Assembly: GCA_947085045.1 (NCBI GenBank)
Contig: CAMTUU010000004.1
Coordinates: 212,993 to 276,992, forward strand
Length of the DNA: 64,000 nucleotides
Reading direction: 5' to 3'
DNA from: Pseudolysinimonas_A sp947085045
GTDB lineage: Bacteria; Actinomycetota; Actinomycetes; Actinomycetales; Microbacteriaceae
This document shows, piece by piece, positions 52,937 through 61,858 of this stretch. The notes beneath the pieces were generated by a model. The model worked only from the letters and a program-made list of their open reading frames with translations. It searched no databases and was not told the DNA's origin. How positions within the stretch are numbered: the stretch's first letter is position 1; the number at the start of each line of letters is the position of its first letter. The position numbers and the translations under genes are program-made.

Positions 52937-54282
52937 GCTCGACGACGCAGCCCGTCCGGTACCCGGACCTCCGCTCGCCCGCCCTCATGACGAAGCGGGC
53001 CGGGTGGCTCGTCGCGCTCAACTTCCTCATCCCGGGGTCGGCGCAGGTGGTCGCCGGCAACCGGCGGCTCGGTCGCTTCGGACTCGGCGCGACGATCGTG
53101 TTCTGGCTCCTCGCCGCGGTCGGGATCGTGCTCGCCGTGGCACGCCCGTCCGTGCTGGTCGGCATCTTCTCGAACCCGCTGGTCCTCGGAGCGGCGGTGG
53201 TCGTGCTGGCGTTTTATGGGGTGCTCTGGCTCGCGCTCACCCTCGACACGCTCCGCCTCGTGCGCTTCGTGCGTCTGCGGCCCCGGGCGCGTGGCGTCGT
53301 CGCCGCGTTCGCGGTCGCCGGGCTCGTTCTCGGCGCCGGGGGCAGCGGGCTGGCCGCCACCCGCGCGCTCGCCGGTTTCGACGTGCTCGGCATCTTCGAC
53401 GGCGGACAGATCGCCGAGCCGATCGACGGACGCTACAACATCCTGCTGCTCGGGGGCGACGCCGGAGCAGACCGGGTGGGTTTGCGGCCCGACAGCATCT
53501 CGGTTGCGAGTATCGATGCGACGACCGGCGCGGTCACCATGATCGGGGTGCCGCGCAACCTCGAATTCGTGCCGTTCGCCCCGGACTCCCCGCTCAGCGG
53601 TCCGTTCCCGAGCGGGTACGACTGTGGCACCGAATGCCTCATCAGCTTCCTCTACACCTACGGCGAAGAGAACCCGGCGCTCTACCCCGACGCGGTCGAG
53701 AAGGGCAGTACGCCGGGCGTCGAGGCGATGCGCGACGCGGTCGAGTCGGTGACCGGACTCACGATGCAGTACTACGTGCTGATCGACATGCAGGGCTTCG
53801 TCGAGCTGATCGACGCGCTCGGCGGGGTCGACATCGACGTCGAGGAGCGCCTGCCGATCGGCGGCGACGTTCGAACTGACGGCACACTCGTCGGTGTGAA
53901 CGCCTGGGTCGAGGCCGGACCGCAGCGCATGGACGGCAACACCGCGCTCTGGTATGCCCGGTCGCGACACAGCACGAACGACTACGACCGGATGGCGCGC
54001 CAGCGGGTGTTGCAGGAGGCGATTCTGCGGCAGTTCGATCCCGCGAACGTGCTGTTGCGTTTCCAGGGGGTCGCGGCGGCGGGTGCGCAGACCGTGAGCA
54101 CCGACATCCCTCAGCCGATGCTCGGTCGCTTCACCGATCTGGCGCTGCTCGCCAAGGGTCAGCCGATCACTCGGCTGGAGCTGGTGCCGCCGCTGATCGC
54201 GACTGATGCGCCCGACTTCGACGCGATCCGCGCCCTGGTCGCGGCGGCCGTCGCGCGGGCGACTCCGGCGCCAACGCCCTGA
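52933..54282 (+). CDS. LytR-CpsA-Psr (LCP) family glycopolymer transferase
   Basis: 449 residues. Four hydrophobic segments in the first 150 residues (most LCP proteins have one), then the outside LCP domain from about 175: NILLLGGDAGADRVGLRPDS (Arg/Asp pocket), MIGVPRNLEFVPF, YYVLIDMQGFVELIDALGGV, LWYARSRHSTNDYDRMARQR. These enzymes attach undecaprenyl-linked glycopolymers to peptidoglycan. Translationally coupled to purE. The acceptor here is probably arabinogalactan-like or teichoic-type glycan, by inference from the envelope locus that follows. Confidence 0.9.
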   Translation: MSSTTQPVRYPDLRSPALMTKRAGWLVALNFLIPGSAQVVAGNRRLGRFGLGATIVFWLLAAVGIVLAVARPSVLVGIFSNPLVLGAAVVVLAFYGVLWLALTLDTLRLVRFVRLRPRARGVVAAFAVAGLVLGAGGSGLAATRALAGFDVLGIFDGGQIAEPIDGRYNILLLGGDAGADRVGLRPDSISVASIDATTGAVTMIGVPRNLEFVPFAPDSPLSGPFPSGYDCGTECLISFLYTYGEENPALYPDAVEKGSTPGVEAMRDAVESVTGLTMQYYVLIDMQGFVELIDALGGVDIDVEERLPIGGDVRTDGTLVGVNAWVEAGPQRMDGNTALWYARSRHSTNDYDRMARQRVLQEAILRQFDPANVLLRFQGVAAAGAQTVSTDIPQPMLGRFTDLALLAKGQPITRLELVPPLIATDAPDFDAIRALVAAAVARATPAPTP

Positions 54283-55090
54283 GCGGCTGCGCCTCGGAAA
54301 CCGGCAGGCACAGCGCACGTGCCTCGTCGGCGAAGACCCAGGGTTCCGACCCGCGACATCGCCTTCCAGTCGCGATCCCGCGGCTCACCTTGGATTCGCC
54401 GGTTTCGCGCTCACCGGAGGTGATGGGGAGCTTGCGCACTGCGTATCCGCATCAAGGCTCGCACGGTCAGCGCGACCTGAACGTAGGAGTCGCGCGCTTT
54501 CGACGGCAGGGACCCGGATATGCGCATCATGTCGCCGTGGGGCACGCGGGAGCCGGCGGTCACGTCGCGCCCTGGGCCGAGGACTGTCTCGGCATGGGGG
54601 TAGGCGGCGTGGCACACTTACGCCACCGTGGGCGCTCATCCTGGCGGGCGCCGCGCTGCTGATCGCCTGCGTCATCCCGCTCGTTCCGGCGCCGCGACCG
54701 CCCTCTCTCGTTTAGGTCGTCGCCGGTCTTGCGGTGCTGTTCGCAGCCATCCCGCTCGCTCTCGACGCACTCGACCGGTGCGGGCTGAGTCGATGCGCGG
54801 CCCTGTGACCTCCAGCCGGGTCGTGGCGGTGATCCTGACGGAGGAGGCGGGGGAGGAGGTCCTCGGAGTCATGCCGGCGCCGATCCTCGTGAGGCCCACC
54901 GACGCGCGACTTCGAGTATGCAACGGTGCTGACGAAGGATTGGTTCGGCTTGGTCTATCGCGTCTAGTTCCGCATCTTCGGCGACGTGCAAGTCGAGTAC
55001 GCGGCGACGCCGCCTGCCGAGTATTGCCTCGAGGAGGTCGTGCGCCCCGCGACCGGCAGTGTGTCCTACGCGGAGTTGAGCGGTGGAGGA
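54283..55090. other. Decayed intergenic DNA
   Basis: About 800 bp with no intact gene. Base composition is less codon-biased and somewhat lower in GC than around it. Short forward frames carry protein-like pieces interrupted by stops and frame changes (see the pseudogene entry). The first 300 bp contain only short, Arg/Ser-rich frames. I see no promoter, tRNA or repeat. Confidence 0.5.
54619..55060 (+). pseudogene. Remnants of one or more small genes, membrane segment first
   Basis: A forward frame gives WALILAGAALLIACVIPLVP, then a TAG (near 54714), then in the same frame VVAGLAVLFAAIPLALDALD: two hydrophobic helices split by a stop. Further on, one frame reads VVAVILTEEAGEEVLGVMPA up to ILVRPTDA and another continues DFEYATVLTKDWFGLVYRV to a TAG at 54965-54967, beyond which VEYAATPPAEYCLEEVVRPA stays open. 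The pieces look like decayed coding DNA, origin unknown; the exact limits are uncertain. Confidence 0.3.
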
Positions 55091-57058
55091 TCAGTCGCAG
55101 GCGGTGATGCGGTAGAGCACGCTCCCGCCTTCGCGCGCCACCTCGGTGAACCCGGGTGCACCGGCCGCGCGGTCGACGGCCGCCCAGTACGCGGCGGTCG
55201 CGTCACCCCCGTTGAGCAGGCCGGCGGAGGAGAAGAGGTAGTGCACGTTCAGCCGGTCCAGCGCCGCGCAGACCTCCGGGTCGTCGGCGGCGAGGTCGAG
55301 GCGCGCTGCCACGAGGTCGCGATCGGCACCCCAGACCCCGTTGAGATGCGGGTAGAGCGATTCGCGGTCGCCGATCGCCCAGGTGAGAGCCGACCCGTTC
55401 CACGGGTTGCCGACGACCACCTCGCCGGCGGGCACGAGTTCAGGAAGCTGTGCGAGCAGCCGATACTCGTCGCTGTCGAGCAAAGCCACACCGCCCTTGT
55501 CGGCGGGGATCGTGAACGTCGCGTGCACGGCGTCGCGCACGACCAGCAGGCCGGGGATGGTCGTGCCGACGACGACGATCGCGGCCGCGACGAGGGCCGC
55601 CACGCGCCCTGCCGGGCGACGGATCCGCCGGGTCAGATCGATGAGGAGCACGGCGCCGATCGCCGCCGCGGGGATCGCCAAGATGGGCAGTGCCGCGCTC
55701 AGCCGGAACTTGTCCTTGTACCAGAGGCCGGTCAGCAGCTTCGCGAGGTCGGAATCCGATGAGGACGCCGCGACGTAGAGGATGCCCAGCAGCACGAACG
55801 CGATCGGCAGCCAGAGCAGGTCACGGCGCCGCGCCGCGACGACGAAGCCGGCGATCGCGAGAAGCGCCAGTCCGACGGCGGGGAAGATCATCCCGGGCGA
55901 CGGTGAGACGACGGGCGCTTGGAGGAGCACCTGCACGATGGCATCCCAGGTCGTCTCGCTCGCGCGAGCCGGACCACCCGTCAGCCGGTCGGCGAGCGGC
56001 TCATTGAACGCCCCGTACTGCCGCAGGATCACCCAGGCGGCAGCGGCGCCGAGCGCGAGGACTCCCGTCGTGCCTCCCACCGCGATCCCGATCGCGAGAC
56101 GCCGCTTCCCGGACTGACGCGCGAGCCGCACCAGCAGACGCGCCGCGACGGTGACGAGGAGTGGGGCGGCGATCACGGCGAAGGTGACGATCGAGCGCGG
56201 GTGGGCGAACGCTTCGGTGACGCCCCAGACCAGGAATGCGGCCAGGGCGACCAGGCGACGGCGCGACCATAGCCGGTCGTCGACGTCGAGGACACGGAGC
56301 AGCAGGACGAGTCCGACGGGCACCAGCGCGTAGGCGAGTCCGTTCGGGTAGAGCGTTCCGAAACTGAGCAGGCCGTACGGCGCGGCGGCGAAGCCTGCGC
56401 CCAGCACCGCGCCGACCGCGCCGGCCAGCACCGGTCGGCGGGGGGCGATCGTCGCGGCCAGCCAGGCCACCCCGGGCAGCCAGATCGCGATCGCCGTCGC
56501 GACCCAGGTGGCACTCGTCGCCACCGGGATGCCGGCTCCGGTGAGTTGGCATACGAGAGCCACGAGTCCGTGCCATGCGGCCGGGTAGAACTCCACGTCG
56601 TCGCCCGGGTTCGTGATCCGGTACATGGTGAACGACGACGCGTCGCCGGTCTCGAGGATGCGGGCGACCGCGTTCAGGTGGAACACGCCGTCGTAATTGA
56701 GCGCCAGTCGTGCGGGGGAGAGGATCGGTTCGGCGACGACGAGGATGACGATGAGGGAGCCGACAGCGAGCGCGAGCACCTGAGCTGCCGTCGTCCGGGA
56801 AGCGATCCTGACAGCCGGACGTCGACGCAGGATGACGGAGATCGCGAGGGCGCCGATGAGCAGGACACCCAGCACCCACGGACCGAAGGGGACGCCGACG
56901 GTGCCGGCGGCGACACCCGAAATCCCGACGACGGCGATGACGCCGGTGGAGCCGAGGGCGAGCGCGGCGAACGTGTGGAGGGGTCCCACGACTCGAAGAA
57001 GGATCCCCGGGACCAGGAGGATCGCGACCGCCGCCGCCAGGGCGACCATCACATCCAC
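55091..57058 (-). CDS. DUF6541 multi-pass membrane protein
   Basis: 655 residues from GTG at 57058 (AGAGGA about 7 nt upstream). Some 13-14 hydrophobic segments followed by a soluble C-terminal part of about 160 residues outside, with VVGNPWNGSALTWAIGDRES, YPHLNGVWG and LNVHYLFSSAG. DUF6541 proteins resemble GT-C glycosyltransferases of the envelope; the first loop here has LNYDGVFHLNAVARILETGD, where acidic residues could serve catalysis. Lies 19 bp downstream of a GT4 gene on the same strand and within the polysaccharide locus. Polyprenyl-sugar-dependent transferase is a reasoned guess. Confidence 0.8.
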   Translation of the reverse strand: MDVMVALAAAVAILLVPGILLRVVGPLHTFAALALGSTGVIAVVGISGVAAGTVGVPFGPWVLGVLLIGALAISVILRRRPAVRIASRTTAAQVLALAVGSLIVILVVAEPILSPARLALNYDGVFHLNAVARILETGDASSFTMYRITNPGDDVEFYPAAWHGLVALVCQLTGAGIPVATSATWVATAIAIWLPGVAWLAATIAPRRPVLAGAVGAVLGAGFAAAPYGLLSFGTLYPNGLAYALVPVGLVLLLRVLDVDDRLWSRRRLVALAAFLVWGVTEAFAHPRSIVTFAVIAAPLLVTVAARLLVRLARQSGKRRLAIGIAVGGTTGVLALGAAAAWVILRQYGAFNEPLADRLTGGPARASETTWDAIVQVLLQAPVVSPSPGMIFPAVGLALLAIAGFVVAARRRDLLWLPIAFVLLGILYVAASSSDSDLAKLLTGLWYKDKFRLSAALPILAIPAAAIGAVLLIDLTRRIRRPAGRVAALVAAAIVVVGTTIPGLLVVRDAVHATFTIPADKGGVALLDSDEYRLLAQLPELVPAGEVVVGNPWNGSALTWAIGDRESLYPHLNGVWGADRDLVAARLDLAADDPEVCAALDRLNVHYLFSSAGLLNGGDATAAYWAAVDRAAGAPGFTEVAREGGSVLYRITACD

Positions 57059-57077
57059 GGATGGGTCCTCTGCCGGC

Positions 57078-58202
57078 TCAGAGATCGGCGTGGAGCTGCC
57101 ACGTCTTCTCCGCGGAATCTCGCCAGCTGAACGCCCCGGCCCGGTCGCCACCCAGCACGACGAGCCGCTCGGCGAGTTCCGGATCCTCGAGAACGTCCAC
57201 GATCGCGCCCCGAAGCGCCTCGGCGACGTCGTCGTCGCTCGGTGCGATGCGCGCCGCGTCGAGCGCCACCTCGAGGAGGGCGGGGTCGTTCGAGATGACG
57301 ACGGGGGTGCCGAGGGAGAACGCCTCGAGAACGGGCAGGCCGAATCCCTCGCCCTGCCCGGGATGGACGAACACCCGCGCCGCGGCGTACGCGGTGGCGA
57401 GGTCGTCGTCGCCCAGGTCGCCGAGCACGATCACCCGGTCGGCCCGAATGCCCGCCGCCGCGATGGCCGCGTCGAGTGATTCACCGTTGCGTGCCGGGTC
57501 GCCGCCCACGACGAGCGGAAGCTCGAGGTCACGCATCGCGACGAGGAGTTCGGCGAGCCGCTTGCGCGGAGTCAGATCGGCGAGAGTGAAGACGTAATCG
57601 GACGGGAGCCCGAGCCGCGACCTGCGCTCCTCATCGTCGTCGGGCACTCGAAGGTGCGACGAGACGGCACCCGGAACGATCCGCACGCGCTCGGCCAGGG
57701 TGGTGCGCTCGCGCAGCACCTCCGCGACGGCATGGCTCGGCGCGACGACCGCATCCGCGTAACGTTCCGCTCGCTTGAGCATCGCGCGGTACCAGCTCGT
57801 GCGGCGGTCGCCCGACGCCGCGGGTTCGGTGAGAGGTGCGGCATCGTGGACCGTGACGACGGTCTGATCGCCCGGGCCGCGACTCGATCCGCGGTGGAGC
57901 GGGGCGAGCAGGGTGGGGGCGTGGATCATGCCCGAACCGGGGAAGACGGTGATCCCGTGCTGCCAGGCGGCTCGCAGCTCTCGCCGCGCCAGAGCGCTCT
58001 TGGTCAGCGTGGTCAGCCCCGGCAGCTTTTCGAGGATGGAGTCGTAGTCGGGCTCAGGTGACGCCGAGACGAGCCCTTCGACTGCGCAGCCCCGCGGGGC
58101 GGTCGCGATCAGTGCTCGGGTGAGCTCTTCCGTGTACCTAGCGGCTCCGCGCGACGACGGGTCCACCATCGCGTCGACGAGCACTCGCAAGACGGTCACC
58201 AT
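57078..58202 (-). CDS. GT4 family glycosyltransferase
   Basis: 374 residues, GT-B fold. Acceptor half: VDPSSRGAARYTEELTRALI (loop typical of rhamnosyl/mannosyl GT4), TVVTVHDAAPL, ADAVVAPSHAVAEVL. Donor half: LADLTPRKRLAELLVAM, VFVHPGQGEGFGLPVLEAFS (E-x7-E) and GTPVVISNDPAL. Probably adds a sugar to a lipid-linked envelope polymer inside the cell. ATG at 58202 lies 9 nt after -10 TAGGCT (58212-58217), so the leader is only two or three bases. Confidence 0.88.
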   Translation of the reverse strand: MVTVLRVLVDAMVDPSSRGAARYTEELTRALIATAPRGCAVEGLVSASPEPDYDSILEKLPGLTTLTKSALARRELRAAWQHGITVFPGSGMIHAPTLLAPLHRGSSRGPGDQTVVTVHDAAPLTEPAASGDRRTSWYRAMLKRAERYADAVVAPSHAVAEVLRERTTLAERVRIVPGAVSSHLRVPDDDEERRSRLGLPSDYVFTLADLTPRKRLAELLVAMRDLELPLVVGGDPARNGESLDAAIAAAGIRADRVIVLGDLGDDDLATAYAAARVFVHPGQGEGFGLPVLEAFSLGTPVVISNDPALLEVALDAARIAPSDDDVAEALRGAIVDVLEDPELAERLVVLGGDRAGAFSWRDSAEKTWQLHADL

Positions 58203-58274
58203 GGCGCGTCGAGCCTACCGGGCCCAGTCGAGAGGCAAGAGTCGTGTGCTCGGTGGCCGAAGAGGAGTGCGCGA

Positions 58275-59021
58275 TCAGGCAGCGTCGCGCAGCATCTTCA
58301 CGGCCTCCGCTGAGGGGCCGTCGAAGACCACCCGTCCGCCCTGGAGGAGGATCCCGCGTTCGCACAGAGAGGAGACCGTGTCGAGGTCATGACTGACGAC
58401 CACCATCGTGGTTCCGGAAGCCTGCAGTTCGCGGATCTTGGCGAGGCACTTGCGTTGGAAGGGCTCGTCGCCGACCGACAGGACCTCGTCGACGAGCAGG
58501 ACGTCGACTCGAGTGTGAATGGCCACGGCGAACGCCAAGCGCACGAACATCCCGGAGGAGTAGTGCTTCACCTCAGTGTCGATGAACTGTTCGATTTCGC
58601 TGAACGCGACGATCTCGTCGAATCGCTCGTCGACCTCGGCTCTCGTCATCCCGAGGATGGCCGCGTTGAGATAGACGTTCTCGCGACCACTCAAATCGGG
58701 GTGGAAGCCTGCCCCGACCTCGATGAGGCCAGCGACTCGACCGCGGGTGAGAACCTTCCCGTCGTCGGGACGCAGCACTCCGGACACGAGCTTCAGGAGG
58801 GTGGACTTTCCGGACCCGTTGAGGCCCATGAGCGCCACGGATTCGCCTTCGCGGATGATGAAATCGACCGCGTGGAGAGCCTCGAATGTCGAAGCGAGGC
58901 TCTTCCTCCGGATCAACGAGATGAAAGTCTCCTTGAGGGAGTGCGTGTGCCGGAGAACGAAATGCTTCGAAACGTCGGCGACGATGACGCGACGATCGTC
59001 GTCGCTAGAGGTCTTGAGCAA
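58275..59021 (-). CDS. Polysaccharide ABC exporter ATPase (Wzt/TagH/RfbE-like)
   Basis: 248 residues. Walker A MGLNGSGKSTLLKL (about 66-79), Q-loop region EVGAGFHPDLSGRENVYLNA (the G-x-G-F-H/N-P-E/D-L-T/S-G-R-E-N signature of polysaccharide exporters), signature YSSGMFVRLAFA, Walker B VLLVDEVLSVGD. No C-terminal sugar-binding domain, as in TagH-short or Rv3781 types. The TTG at 59021 is the only start that keeps the N-terminal strand; it overlaps the permease gene by 17 bp. Confidence 0.92.
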   Translation of the reverse strand: MLKTSSDDDRRVIVADVSKHFVLRHTHSLKETFISLIRRKSLASTFEALHAVDFIIREGESVALMGLNGSGKSTLLKLVSGVLRPDDGKVLTRGRVAGLIEVGAGFHPDLSGRENVYLNAAILGMTRAEVDERFDEIVAFSEIEQFIDTEVKHYSSGMFVRLAFAVAIHTRVDVLLVDEVLSVGDEPFQRKCLAKIRELQASGTTMVVVSHDLDTVSSLCERGILLQGGRVVFDGPSAEAVKMLRDAA

Positions 59022-59880
59022 AATTGCCCTCCAGTCGTCGGAAGACCGTCTGGCCCACGACGAGCACGGCGGCCGAGATGCCCAGGGCGATCAGTCCCTT
59101 CAGATACAAGTCGGGGGGAAGCTCGGCGGTCTGCGCCGTTGTCGGATACCAGAGTCCCGCGTGGAAGAGCTCGACTGCGACGGTCAGAGGATTCAGGAGG
59201 TAGATCTGCAGCAGCCAGTCGGGGAAGCCGGCGACATCTCGAACCGCAGTCCAGGGGTACAGCACGGGCGACACCCAGGTCGCAACCAACGCGATCAGCT
59301 CGACGAAGTTCTGCGAGTCTCGGAACGAGACGTTGACGGCGCCGAAGAACATACTGAGCCCCGTCGACAGCACCAAGACGATCGCCATGGCCAGGAAGAT
59401 GCCGACGACCTGGATCGGGCTGGGCCGCCATCCGACGACGACGGCGACGATCACCGTGATGAGCACCTGGGGCAGAAAGTTGACGAAGGCCACGATGGTG
59501 GACGAGACCGGGAACATCTCGCGAGGGAGCCAGATCTTCTTGATCAGCGGACCATTGTCGACGAGTGACTTCGTCCCGTTCCCGAAGGCCTCATTGAAGA
59601 GGTTGATCACGATCATCCCGCTGAAAAGGTAGATCGGATAGCTCTCAACCGCCCCGCCAAGCCCGATGAACAGTCCGAGCGCGACGAAGAACACGATGAA
59701 CTGCGCCGTCGGCTTGACGTACGACCAGAGCCATCCGAGCACGGAGCCGCGGTACCGCACTTGGACTTCTTTGCGGATGATCAGCGACAGCAGGTAGCGA
59801 CGCCGGAAGACGTCGACGAGGCCGACGCCGCGTCCCGGTTCGGTGAACCCCGGGGGATTCGGGAGGACAGTTCTGCTCAC
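59005..59880 (-). CDS. Polysaccharide ABC exporter permease (Wzm/RfbD-like)
   Basis: 291 residues from GTG at 59880 (GGAG 9 nt upstream); an ATG at 59945 would add about 22 residues but sits on the -10 box. ABC-2 permease: cytoplasmic interface helix LSLIIRKEVQVRYRGSVLGW then LWSYVKPTAQF, six hydrophobic segments, and VSPVLYPWTAVRD in the outside loop. Exports an undecaprenyl-linked glycan with the ATPase encoded next. A -10 TAGTAT is at 59945-59950, giving about a 60-nt leader. Divergent from a GlfT1-like gene. Confidence 0.92.
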   Translation of the reverse strand: MSRTVLPNPPGFTEPGRGVGLVDVFRRRYLLSLIIRKEVQVRYRGSVLGWLWSYVKPTAQFIVFFVALGLFIGLGGAVESYPIYLFSGMIVINLFNEAFGNGTKSLVDNGPLIKKIWLPREMFPVSSTIVAFVNFLPQVLITVIVAVVVGWRPSPIQVVGIFLAMAIVLVLSTGLSMFFGAVNVSFRDSQNFVELIALVATWVSPVLYPWTAVRDVAGFPDWLLQIYLLNPLTVAVELFHAGLWYPTTAQTAELPPDLYLKGLIALGISAAVLVVGQTVFRRLEGNFAQDL

Positions 59881-59944
59881 GCGGTTGGGCTCCGGGGCTG
59901 GGCGGGCGACAGTCAGGCGGGTCTCCGCGAAACAAATCTCGATC

Positions 59945-59950
59945 ATACTA
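59945..59950 (-). promoter_or_regulatory. -10 box of the Wzm-Wzt operon
   Basis: TAGTAT on the minus strand; predicted start near 59938, leader about 58 nt. No good -35 at 17 bp. On the plus strand a separate TACGAT (about 59997-60002) would serve the divergent glycosyltransferase. Confidence 0.45.
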
Positions 59951-60055
59951 GGGAGCGTCAACGAAGTCGTCGCGCGGAGGTCCGCTCGAGCGCGGCTACG
60001 ATGGCCGCGGTCGGTTGTCGCCCCTCGGTGCGGCTTCGAATGAGGGAGTGGGACG

Positions 60056-61006
60056 TTGGCTACGCAGGAGCGGATCATCGCCGTCGTCGTCTCCTACAAC
60101 CGAAGCGCTCTGCTGAGCGAGGCCCTCGATGGCCTCGGGGCGCAGAGCCGGCCGATCGACGGTCTCGTCGTGATCGACAACGCGTCGACCGACGGTTCGG
60201 AGGCCGTCGCGAGGCATCATTCGACGCGGCCCGATGTCGTGGCACTCGAGACCAACATCGGCGGCGCGGGCGGGTTCGCCGTCGGCCTCGCGCGTGCCCT
60301 GTCCGACCATCGCGCGGACGCCGTGTGGCTGATGGACGACGACACCGTGCCGACTGCGACCGCTCTTGAAGAGCTGCTCGCCGTTCGCGCAGAGCGACCG
60401 GTGCCGGCGGTGCTGGGATCTCGTGTCGTCTGGACCGACGGTTCCGAGCACCCGATGAATCGCCCTCGACGACGCCCGGCACGCCGGTGGCGCGACGAAG
60501 AACGCTCACGTGGGGCGATGCCGGTGCGGTCCTCGTCGTTCGTCTCCTTCCTCGTCGATGCCGCTGCCGCGCGGGCGACTACGCTGCCGGTCGTCGACTA
60601 CTTCATCTGGAACGACGATTTCGAGTACTCGACGCGGGTCCTGCGTAGTGCGGAGGGCTTCTATTGCGAACGCAGCGTCGTCGTCCACAAGACGAAGGCG
60701 CTGGGATCGACGGAGGTGGACCCGGGGGAGCGGTTCTATTTCGAGGTCCGCAACAAGTTGTGGCTCTTCCGGTTCTCGGAGGGGTTGAGCGCCGGGGAGA
60801 AGATTCTCTATGGCGGCGCCACCGCTCTGCGCTGGTTGCGTACGATGCGCCGCAGCTCCGACCGAGCCGTTCTCACCGCCGCTGGGCGACGCGGGTGGAG
60901 AGACGGTTGGCGTACGCGCCCGAGGTCGAACGGGGTCGCTCTTCAGGATCACGCCACGGCCCGGCGCATCATCGAGCGTTACGAGGCGGCGGGCGCGCGT
61001 GCCTGA
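60056..61006 (+). CDS. GT2 glycosyltransferase, GlfT1-like
   Basis: 316 residues; TTG start at 60056 with GGGAG about 9 nt upstream (no in-frame ATG/GTG nearby). RIIAVVVSYNRSALLSEALD, VVIDNASTDGS, NIGGAGGFAVGLARAL, DAVWLMDDDTVPT (metal DDD), YFIWNDDFEYSTRVL (catalytic acid region). The NIGGAGGF and WNDD-E blocks are those of mycobacterial GlfT1 (Rv3782), which adds the first galactofuranose residues to the lipid-linked arabinogalactan precursor. As in mycobacteria, it sits beside Wzt and Wzm. A rhamnosyl or other furanosyl role cannot be excluded. Confidence 0.82.
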   Translation: MATQERIIAVVVSYNRSALLSEALDGLGAQSRPIDGLVVIDNASTDGSEAVARHHSTRPDVVALETNIGGAGGFAVGLARALSDHRADAVWLMDDDTVPTATALEELLAVRAERPVPAVLGSRVVWTDGSEHPMNRPRRRPARRWRDEERSRGAMPVRSSSFVSFLVDAAAARATTLPVVDYFIWNDDFEYSTRVLRSAEGFYCERSVVVHKTKALGSTEVDPGERFYFEVRNKLWLFRFSEGLSAGEKILYGGATALRWLRTMRRSSDRAVLTAAGRRGWRDGWRTRPRSNGVALQDHATARRIIERYEAAGARA

Positions 61007-61835
61007 ACCGTTCTCGCTTCTGCTCCCGTTGTATCGCGGCGACCGACCAGGGTTCCTGACCGCGGCGTTCGTGTCGTCGGTGCACGAGCAGGAACGACGT
61101 CCCGACGAGGTCGTCGTCGTGCGCGACGGCCCGGTCGGTGAGGGACTGGCGGCAACCCTCGACGAACTGGTCAGGAATTCACCGGTCCCGGTGATCGTCG
61201 TCGAGCTCTCCGAGAACGTCGGGCTCGCCGCTGCGCTGTCCGCAGGCATGGAGCGCTGCTCGTTCGCGATCATCGCGCGGATGGATGCCGACGACGTCTC
61301 GTATCCCCACCGTTTCGCCACCCAACTGCCACTCATCGAGGCCGGGTTCGACATCGTCGGCTCGGCGATGCACGAATTCGTCGCGGATCCCGGAGTCGAG
61401 CGCCGCGTCGTCGGCACGCGGACTCCGCCCACCGATCAGGACGGCATCGTGCGTCAGATTCGCTTCCACAATCCTTTCAACCATCCGAGTGTCGTGCTGC
61501 GAAGATCCGCGGTCGAGCGGTCGGGCGGCTATCAGCCGCTCGGGACGATGGAGGACTACTGGCTTTTCGCACGAATGGTGGCAGACGGAGCCCGGGTCGT
61601 GAATGTCGGCGAACCATTGATCGCCTACCGCGTCGACGCCGGCGCCTACGCGCGTCGCGGCGGCTTCCAACTCTTGACCAGCGAGTGGCGATTGCAACGA
61701 GCCTTCCGCCGACGGGGGATCACCTCAGCGCCCGAGTTCGCGCGCAACATCGCGGTTCGGGGTCTCTACCGGCTCGTCCCACAAGGGCTCCGACGTCTGG
61801 CTTACCGCCGCGCGTTCGTCACCGGCGGTCGGTGA
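60999..61835 (+). CDS. GT2 family glycosyltransferase
   Basis: 278 residues from GTG at 60999 (8-nt overlap with the previous gene). FSLLLPLYRGDRPGFLTAAF, VVVVRDGPVGEGLAATLDE, NVGLAAALSAGMERC, FAIIARMDADDVSYPHRF (metal DADD), NPFNHPSVVLRRSAVERSGG and MEDYWLFARM (catalytic ED). This is the SpsA/WbbL-like subgroup with the N-P-x-x-H-P motif. Likely continues the glycan begun by the enzyme before it. Donor unknown. Confidence 0.87.
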   Translation: MPEPFSLLLPLYRGDRPGFLTAAFVSSVHEQERRPDEVVVVRDGPVGEGLAATLDELVRNSPVPVIVVELSENVGLAAALSAGMERCSFAIIARMDADDVSYPHRFATQLPLIEAGFDIVGSAMHEFVADPGVERRVVGTRTPPTDQDGIVRQIRFHNPFNHPSVVLRRSAVERSGGYQPLGTMEDYWLFARMVADGARVVNVGEPLIAYRVDAGAYARRGGFQLLTSEWRLQRAFRRRGITSAPEFARNIAVRGLYRLVPQGLRRLAYRRAFVTGGR

Positions 61836-61858
61836 GCGCCGGTCGTCTGCACAGTTCC

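Noticed and set aside
59881..60078. Longer N-terminus for the Wzm permease from 60078 or 59945
   Set aside because: The upstream extension is Arg/Pro-rich and crosses the divergent promoter region; the ATG at 59945 overlaps the -10 TAGTAT.
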